Origin: Paraconiothyrium sp. Pb-2020
Taxonomy: Eukaryota > Ascomycota > Dothideomycetes > Pleosporales > Didymosphaeriaceae
Length of the DNA stretch: 64,000 nt
Assembly (NCBI GenBank): GCA_022419385.1
Contig: JAJUBI010000002.1
Location: 1,364,001 to 1,428,000, forward strand
Direction: 5' to 3'
This document shows, one piece after another, positions 56,871-64,000 of this stretch. A program made the position numbers and the translations under genes. Position 1 is the first letter of the stretch. Each line of letters opens with the position of its first letter. Below the pieces are notes generated by a model, which was not told where the DNA came from, did no database searches, and saw nothing but the letters and a program-made list of their open reading frames with translations.

Positions 56871-57308
56871 ATGCACCTCGGGATCACAACTCTTGTATCC
56901 GCTTTGTTCCTCGGTGCCCGGGTGGAGGCACAGTACGTCGCCACGGACCACATTCGCGTATTCCTCTTCGGCCAAACAGCATACTTCTCCGAGGTCGCGG
57001 TCGATTTGCGCAACAACACGTGCCTGAGTCTGGACAACAACATGATAGATGGCAAGGTGCAAAGCGTACTTGTTGGTGGACACGATATTTGGGACGTGTA
57101 TAAGAGGGACGATGAGTGGTACTGCATACTTTACGAGTAGGTCTTTCTCCGTGTTTGTATAGAGAAATATGCTGATTGAATGCGCAGTAACTTTGACTGC
57201 ACAGGCTCGGAAGACGCAATGTTAACGGTCGCTGGTGGTACGAACAACCTGAGAACAGTTGGATGGGGCAATAGAGTCCATGGCATCCGGTGCATCAACG
57301 ACGACTGA
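56871..57308 (+). CDS. Small secreted protein with four cysteines
   Basis: Model join(56871..57136, 57188..57308), intron 51 nt, 128 residues. Signal peptide MHLGITTLVSALFLGARVEA, then a mature part of about 108 residues with four cysteines (NNTCLSL, WYCILY, FDCTGSED, IRCINDD) that could form two disulphides. The pattern of short beta-like segments (HIRVFLFGQTAYFSEVAVDL, MLTVAGGTNNL) suggests a compact beta fold. No known domain. An effector or antimicrobial role is possible but unsupported. Confidence 0.75.
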
Positions 57309-58146
57309 AGCATGGATTCAAGCAAAATGAACCCCAAATAGCCAACGGGACACCGCCGATTAGCTCGACCAATGGAGTGGCGCGCCAGACCGTCACCCAG
57401 TGCTGGCAAGCACACCTTCCAGTCCCGCATCGCTCTTTCCAGTCGAGACTGTCCTCCACTATCGGAAGCAGCCACGTCTTCGCAACTTTTGGAAAGACGG
57501 CAGCAGTCTACTTATCAGGCTAACGCTTTTGCTGGATACTTCGCCTCAGCTTGGCAATCCGATGGAATGACTGAACGTTGAAACGGACGAAGAATACTCG
57601 AGCCAAGCGAAAAGAGCAAAATGCACATCGTCGGGACGGCATAGCAAAAGCGAAGTGAAATGAAGGAGAGGATACCGAAGGAAGACGTGTACAAATGGGG
57701 AGGGCAATGCAATGGGGCGAGGCTACCTGAAGACCAAATTGCGTCAAGAAAATACGCTTAATGAATGGCTGAACAAACGGCGACCTGCAGAGTTTCGAGT
57801 GCTACATGGCCAAGGAAATAGCCCAGGAGTTAGTCATGAATAACAACACTTGAATCATATAAACATGAACCTCCATGCCAAGACGTATAGTTGGATGTAC
57901 GATCCACGACCCTGGGTCCGGAGTCTTGGAACGAATGTCACATGTTGCTTAGTAAGAAACCCGCTTCGGGGCTTGGCCGCGGCGGTCGTCTGGAACATTC
58001 TGATCGAGCTTCACAGTCGCGGCGTCAGCTTTGGCTGCCTGAGCCTCGCCGCCTTCTGGTGCTTTCTTATGGTGCTACTGAGCATTTCTCAGCGACAATC
58101 CCTACCGCAGACACCCTTTCTATAACATCCCACGACGTCACCCAAA
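57309..58146. other. Intergenic, small secreted protein to CUZ1-like gene
   Basis: About 840 bases. Overlapping short ORFs with no domain. It should hold the promoter of the zinc-finger gene. Confidence 0.45.
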
Positions 58147-59109
58147 ATGTCTTCCACACCACCCAGATCCGAGCCGCCGAGCGCCACAAGCTATACCGAG
58201 ATGAAGCGCGATGTTGAGGATATCGGGGCTCATTGCCAAATGCCCTACTGCCATGTCCTCGACTTTCTTCCCTTCCGCTGCGAAAGCTGCAAAGGAACCT
58301 ACTGCCTTGATCACCGATCCGAACACGCACACAAGTGCCCTAAAGAAGGCGACTGGGCACGCCGGAAAGCAGGCCGCGACGGCACAATAACACTTAGTTC
58401 AGTGAACGGGAAACCGTCGCTCTACTCGCACGACCAACAATGCTACGAGAAATCTTGCAAGACCTTGATCAATACAAGCCGCATGCCCGCGAACCAGTGT
58501 TCGACCTGTAACCGATCGTACTGTCTACCACACCGCTTTCCCGAAGACCACGACTGCAAGAACGTAAAACCCGCAGGCGCGCGAGTGGGCGCTTTACAAC
58601 AACAGCGCGACCGAGGCCTATCTGCCCTCGCTAAGCTCAAGGTATGGGCCGAGGAGAAACGGGCAAAAGACGCAGCGAAGAACACAAAGAAGTCGGGTTT
58701 CTTCGGACTAGGATCTAAGGGCTCCTCAGGCGCACGGGAAGCGCTGGCCGCCGCAAACGAGCTGAAGCGGACCGCAAAGGGCGATGCATCGGTGCCGCTG
58801 GACAAGCGCGTTTACCTCCATGTCGAAGCCTCCGCCGACACCACGAAAGCGAAGTACCCAACGGGCAAATTCTACTACAACAAGGAGTGGACTGTGGGTC
58901 GGGTGCTGGATATGGCAGCGAAGTCGCTGCAAGTGCAGAACGTTAATAATCGCGGTGGAGGCGAGGAGGAGAAGCTTAGGGTGTTTCATGTGGAAGGAGG
59001 CAGGTTGCTCAAGTTCAGCGAAAAGATAGGGGAACCGTGTCAGACAGGCAATATGATTGTCCTGCTGCGCGGTGTGGGCTCGGGAGAGCCGGATCTAATT
59101 GATATATAG
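58147..59109 (+). CDS. AN1-type zinc-finger protein, CUZ1-like
   Basis: Single exon, 320 residues. Two AN1 zinc fingers lie at about 30-70 (HCQMPYCHVLDFLPFRCESC, YCLDHRSEHAHKC) and 98-138 (CYEKSCKTLIN, CSTCNRSYCLPHRFPEDHDC). A charged helical linker leads to a C-terminal domain with a ubiquitin-like pattern (VYLHVEASADTTKAKYPTGK, MIVLLRGVG). This domain order matches yeast CUZ1, which binds Cdc48 and the proteasome and protects against arsenite. That role is inferred from the architecture. Confidence 0.9.
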   Translation: MSSTPPRSEPPSATSYTEMKRDVEDIGAHCQMPYCHVLDFLPFRCESCKGTYCLDHRSEHAHKCPKEGDWARRKAGRDGTITLSSVNGKPSLYSHDQQCYEKSCKTLINTSRMPANQCSTCNRSYCLPHRFPEDHDCKNVKPAGARVGALQQQRDRGLSALAKLKVWAEEKRAKDAAKNTKKSGFFGLGSKGSSGAREALAAANELKRTAKGDASVPLDKRVYLHVEASADTTKAKYPTGKFYYNKEWTVGRVLDMAAKSLQVQNVNNRGGGEEEKLRVFHVEGGRLLKFSEKIGEPCQTGNMIVLLRGVGSGEPDLIDI

Positions 59110-62100
59110 AATTATTGTGAGGTGAGAGGAGAGCATTGCATGGAAGGGCGTCTTGGGTGCTTGTGCATTTGATAGCGAGGAGATGGTTACTGAGATACCC
59201 ACTTCATGAGATGTTCATGAGTTCATGAATGTATGAAATTAGACTATTGAATTTGCGGCCAGACAGTGTTGAAATCCGTCGCTCGCGTGTGTAGTATGCG
59301 AAAGTGGTGTACGCGGTTCTGCTCCGATTTTTCACTACTACCATCTTGCAGAAGAGAAGTTCCGACTGCTTGATTGTTGTCTCTGCTGTGCATTTCGCGA
59401 CGACGAAGCGCGACATCTTGTGGTCACTAGGGTGGCCACGTCACTGTCGTAGTTCCAGCGGAAGGTGCTTGGGAAGGTAAGTGTCTCATTAGTACGACCT
59501 AGGAGCTTTATTAGCATGGGAGGAGGTACGCCTGATTTTCCTGCCAACGCGTAGGAATTGCCCCCTTCCCCTTCGAACAGGCAGTTCTATGAAAAGCTCC
59601 TCTTCAACTATCCTCATCAGGCTGTAACGTCTTCAGCCTTCCTGATCTTCCTGTATCCTGTATCCTACAAACCTATAGCATTATTTTGTACTAGTTGAAA
59701 CTGAGTAACAAGTACTTGTTTACGACTGATGTATCTTATTGTAAGGTCGCATCTTAGGTCAGCAGCCCCAACTCGCCCTTGTTTGGGCCCAACTATCATG
59801 TGGTGTTGACGATACGTCCCTCTGTTTAGCCTATAAGCAGCTTGGCCCCGCAAGGTGACGATTTGGGATAGCTGAACGGTGATGAAAGGGTTTCTCAGCT
59901 AAGTAATGATTGAATAGCACCATGGTTCTACGTTCTACGTATTAGAAAGCTAGCGGAGGCCTTCGTGAAAATGTTGCAGCGGGCCGCGATTCCTCAAAGT
60001 TCTTTGGCTCCTCCCTGCCGCGGATGTTACGAATTTTCCCACGAAAACATAGGCTTCTATTCTTAGCACACCCATCTTCGTGCCCCCATAATCTATACTT
60101 TGATCATGTTCGTCCTTTACATATACAGTGTCGGTGTCTCAATGCTAGCCTAGCAGGAGCTATCAATATATAGCCGAGTGTTAGAAAAAGCAGTTCAAGA
60201 AAATTAATGTTAATAGAACAAGATAGTAGTACCTTTACTACGTGATCGTCTGAAGACGAGGGTGGGCTACTCGAACACTATGAACAAACGGATTGGTGAG
60301 CCTCCTGGATGTGATGCAGCACCTAACGTGATTAATAATGCGGACTCTTGTATACATGTGAAGCATGGCCTCACACTGATAGATTAGACCTCAGTAGTCT
60401 TATCCCAGCTCAAGTTACCGTATGATAAACCACCTTGTCAAAGAACTACCTATGGTATTCTGGAAGCTCTTAACCGATCCTCGTATCTATTCAGGGGTGG
60501 CATTGATAATCGGAGTAGAAACGGTGACTTGAAAAACAATATAGAGATGTCGCATAGCTAGCGAGGTTTATAAATGTGGTAGTGCTGGCCCACGTGGAGT
60601 GCTCCGCGGGGTATCGGTGTGGTGCGTCCTTAGCTCTCCTTTATGTGGCTCCTCAGTCTTCGCAGCCTCTTAGCATTTTTCACCAAACCTTGGTCTAGCT
60701 TCGAACTGCACCTTGAGTGGGCCTAGATACAAGAAAAATATCAATCCTTTTCACCTCAATGTCGCTCGGTGCTTCAGTCTCTCCTTACTATGATAGAGGG
60801 TTTCAACGCCGGCTTAGTGACACGGATTTACGTGCTCACCTGCATGCAACCACATCCCGCTGCCCCACATGCGGGTCGCAAGTGCTCCTCGACTTTGGAA
60901 CTAAGCCCAGGTCTGCTTTCCGTTTGAATGTGCCGACATGTTCGTTTAGCATATGCTAACAGGCGCTGGGTCAGCCGACAGAACGCGACAGGCAACGTGT
61001 AGCGAGGCGGAACAACAAACTACAGCTGCCACCGTGCTTGCTTGCGGCCCAAGATCAAGCTACACAATTCGTCGAGATGACCATGCACGGCTGAGGTTCG
61101 AGCGCCGATGTCCGAGCCATTCGTGACACTGCCCCTGCAACACCTGACAAAGTGGATTTAATCCCTCGTTTATGCCACCCTTTCAGCAGGTAATCTCGAC
61201 GTACAATCGCGTCATACATCCTGATGAATTTAAGCTTTCTCCCTTCTTGGGCGTTCAGACCCTCGAACAAGTGCCTGTGCGGGTGCTCAATGCTTGAGGG
61301 CTAAACAACAAGCATGGAATTGGAAGACCCTGTTGAAACACTGTTGAGTCTGGTAGGGAAAATGAGACAAAGGCGTTCGTAGTAAGCAGAAAATTCGAAA
61401 ATGATCTTCGTGAATCTGAGTGGACTGTCCTATCGAATAACTCTAGACTCGCCTTCATGTACATTAGAGTTTCACTGGACAGCCTTCAATAGCATTATCT
61501 CCATACAGCTCCCCAGTTTCACTAGCGGTCCGTTCGACTCAATGAAAGGGAGCGAGTGCAAGGGTGCATTCTCGGCACGTCCACGCTCGCAGCGGGCCAC
61601 CCGGGCCTTTGGCTTTAGCGCGCAGGACGAGGATACTGCCACCGGGCAGAAATTCCGGTCGCGTAAGCCAGTTGTCACACGCATAACGGGTCTCAAGCAC
61701 AATGAGCTGCCGCGGCCTACCGAGGACAATGGCCAGGAGACGAGGACGCGAGCACATCAGGTTTCATGCTCCGTAGACATCAACGTCTACATGATCCCCT
61801 GATGCTCTATTTAGTGATGTGGTCTATGTCCAAGCGAGACCCCTTCTGCCCACGTCGAGAATATCCTTAAGAGACAGTCCACTGTGGATTACAGATCCAT
61901 CATCAATCCTCGGATGCTGGGCACTATGGTACATGTTACCATAGCCATCTATAGTGTGCGCATCTGTAGAAGGATACAGGATGTCTCTAGAGGACCCCCT
62001 TTTCGAAAGAACTTACCGAAGCATGTGGCCGAAGCTAATAATTGTACCAAGGGGCTAATCCGCGGATGTCCGCGAGGCTAGGCTACCCATCGTCAGGGTT

Positions 62101-62815
62101 GATGTGCGCTCTATACAACAGGGTTCTCGGTAAAGGTGACTTGCATGGCCGGCACAGGTTTTCCGTAGTTGAAACCTACCTTGAGGAAGAGCCACGTCCG
62201 CATGCTTGGCCAAGCGCCCCCCAGTACAATAGATTAATAGCCTCTCAGGTCGCAGGTCGCCATCACAAGTCAGCACGTGCATTTCCTGCCCCAAAAACGC
62301 GTAAGTATCTCCATTGCAAGTATGCTCGGGCAGCTAGTAGCAATTAACGCTAGCCAATCGCCGGACTTACCCTTTCAGGGTTCGACGAAGCCCTGTGTTG
62401 AATATAGCGATGCGCCCTGGCGCAGATCTTCTGCGTATTCCACACTTCTGCGCAAGCATCACAAACTTAGCTTAAATTTTATGATCCTTATCGACCACCC
62501 GCATAAGTTGTGGAGCTGAAACGTAAGCATGATGACTGCCACCAGTCAGAGGGTTACATGCAGTTGCCCTTTCCCACGGGCTCCTGCAACCTGCACCTTC
62601 TCACGCAGCCCAAGGCAACGAGTGCGATATGGGCTTAGGTAACGAGCCAGGACAAGCTACGAGGGTAAGATGTATGTTTCGTTGAGCGGCAGTTACAAAA
62701 GGCAGTTCCGGTGAGCCTTCTCTGCATTTTTGGGCCACAAGCGGCTTTGCTAACCGATTGTATACCTTTCGAATGACGTTTAGGACACAATTTCTCTTAC
62801 AAGAGTCCAACTTTA
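59110..62815. other. Gene-poor region of 3.7 kb
   Basis: The longest stretch without a supportable gene. ORFs up to 133 codons (for example 61401-61802 and 60717-60959, the latter with one CPTC pair) have no family match that I recognise. No terminal repeats, poly-A tail or transposase motif was seen. It may contain decayed sequence. Confidence 0.4.
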
Positions 62816-64000
62816 ATGATGGGGAGCCAAGTCCTTCTGCCGCCATCTGAGTCTATGCGACAGCAAGTGATGGAACTCTCCTCATTTCGTATGATGGGGC
62901 TTACCTTCGTTAGTCGAACATATCATAAACACGACGGCGGGTACTGGATAGTGTATCCAGAAAAGCCTCACAGCAAATGGCTCGAGTACTATATGACTAT
63001 TACATACAAAGGAACCAGACCCGAACCTGTTCCAGAGAGCTGGACCGGACGCTGGAAACGCCCTCTCACCTCATTCCGTTTCGAGTCGACGGTGCCCTTT
63101 CCACGACCGAGGTTGACTTACAAGGAGAAGGAAGAGATCATAAAGACAGCTACATCGCGAGAGGACTTCCATGATATCGACAAGATAGTGGATAAACCTA
63201 GGTGCGGGACTTGTCTGTGCGAACTTCGCTTTGTTACCGGCTTGAAGTGCCTTCAGCACCTTAGGAAGGGCCAAGACGGCAAGACTTTGCCTCAAGGGAA
63301 GCATCATTGGGCTTGGTACATCGACATCAACCCGAGAGCCATGCTTTGTCCCTATGCAAAGGGAAACGGATTGAAGTCAGGTGGAACGAAGTTCCATTGC
63401 GATATTCTGATCGAGGCTCCTACGGAGATGTGGGCTCTCGCACAGGACCCAGGTGATCCACCTGGCACAGTCGCAGGACGAGTCAGTTCAGATATGGTAT
63501 TCGAGGGGAAGTGCCCGCGATGCGTCCCTGGTTTTAAGTTCGATCAAAGTACCAATGAGTTACTCAACCCAGACTTCTCTAACCCGCTCATCAGACCAGG
63601 CCCTGCGGAGCCCCATCCATACAAAGAGCCCCCAGATCATAGTATGTGGGCTGAGCCAGGCGCTCCTCCACCGCCACCTTGGGAGCGGAATCTTTCGGTA
63701 AGGCCTCTGATGTTCCGTCCAGAGAAGAATGCCGAAGGGCAAACTTTGAGAGATTACCATCCGGTCTTCGTTGACGGCTTATACTATCACCAAAAAACGT
63801 TCACGGACGCCGGGTGTCTTTGGGATGACAGGGACTTGATGTTTGATGTCGAATCTGATATTACATTGGCTACCCACAGGCAGGCGCTGACACACCGCGT
63901 TGCTAACAGGCTCTTGACGGCGCATGAGCAGCAAGAACTGGAAGAAGGGCAGAGACAAGTGGAAATACTGAGGCTGACGGTAGAGTCGCAGCGCAAAGAA
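62816..64000 (+). CDS. Uncharacterised protein with Cys clusters (runs off right edge)
   Basis: An open frame of 395 codons with no stop up to the last base; the first ATG at 62816 follows an in-frame TGA at 62774. The product starts MMGSQVLLPPSESM, then YHKHDGGYWIVYPEKPHSKW, basic segments, and two cysteine groups: RCGTCLCELRFVTGLKC at about 140 and KCPRCVPGFKF at about 225, with a Cys-His pair (FHCDI) between them. This may be a zinc-binding region. A Pro-rich segment (PGAPPPPPWERNL) and a Glu/Gln-rich helical end (QQELEEGQRQVEILRLTVES) follow. I recognise no known domain; the gene continues beyond the window. Confidence 0.65.
   Translation, partial: MMGSQVLLPPSESMRQQVMELSSFRMMGLTFVSRTYHKHDGGYWIVYPEKPHSKWLEYYMTITYKGTRPEPVPESWTGRWKRPLTSFRFESTVPFPRPRLTYKEKEEIIKTATSREDFHDIDKIVDKPRCGTCLCELRFVTGLKCLQHLRKGQDGKTLPQGKHHWAWYIDINPRAMLCPYAKGNGLKSGGTKFHCDILIEAPTEMWALAQDPGDPPGTVAGRVSSDMVFEGKCPRCVPGFKFDQSTNELLNPDFSNPLIRPGPAEPHPYKEPPDHSMWAEPGAPPPPPWERNLSVRPLMFRPEKNAEGQTLRDYHPVFVDGLYYHQKTFTDAGCLWDDRDLMFDVESDITLATHRQALTHRVANRLLTAHEQQELEEGQRQVEILRLTVESQRKE

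Noticed and set aside
61401..61802. 133-codon ORF in the 59-63 kb gene-poor region
   Set aside because: No recognisable family and overlapped by antisense ORFs of similar length.

Overview
The window reads as nuclear DNA of a filamentous ascomycete (Pezizomycotina, most likely a Dothideomycete). Genes sit on both strands without operons. Nearly all introns are 43-70 nt with GT..AG ends and CTRAY-type branch sites. The gene set is fungal: an N-terminal CFEM plus rhodopsin-fold receptor, a Dal5-type MFS carrier, an RNAi-type RNA-dependent RNA polymerase, a GH128 glucanase and several small secreted cysteine-rich proteins. I built the gene models by joining reading frames across splice sites by eye; none is backed by transcript data or a database search.

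Left part (1-23.7 kb): NOG1 (cut by the left edge), a multi-pass membrane protein, an intronless TPI-like isomerase, methylenetetrahydrofolate reductase, an iron-ADH/maleylacetate-reductase-type enzyme, a rhodopsin-fold membrane protein, a secreted FAD/BBE oxidoreductase, a Cys/His hypothetical, an MFS carrier, a GH128 protein, and a head-to-head pair of nucleolar/ribosomal genes (RPL17 and fibrillarin).

Middle (23.9-41.4 kb): three secreted-protein genes (two cysteine-rich, one resembling fungal effector candidates) lie between fibrillarin and a divergent DNA-repair pair (HhH-GPD glycosylase and RDH54). Then come a CFEM-GPCR, a phytanoyl-CoA dioxygenase-like protein and a four-exon RdRP of about 1490 residues.

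Right part (43.3-64 kb): TCTP, sphinganine C4-hydroxylase (SUR2), a RING protein, a hypothetical protein, a secreted HEXXH metalloprotease, an isochorismatase-like hydrolase, a DUF8021-like secreted protein with a broken frame, a small secreted protein, a CUZ1-like AN1 zinc-finger protein, a gene-poor stretch of about 3.7 kb, and a long uncharacterised cysteine-containing ORF that runs off the right edge.

Themes: ribosome biogenesis and translation (NOG1, RPL17, fibrillarin, TCTP), genome maintenance and RNA silencing (glycosylase, RDH54, RdRP), surface sensing, and a secreted arsenal of seven predicted proteins. No transposon, rRNA, tRNA or CRISPR could be supported.
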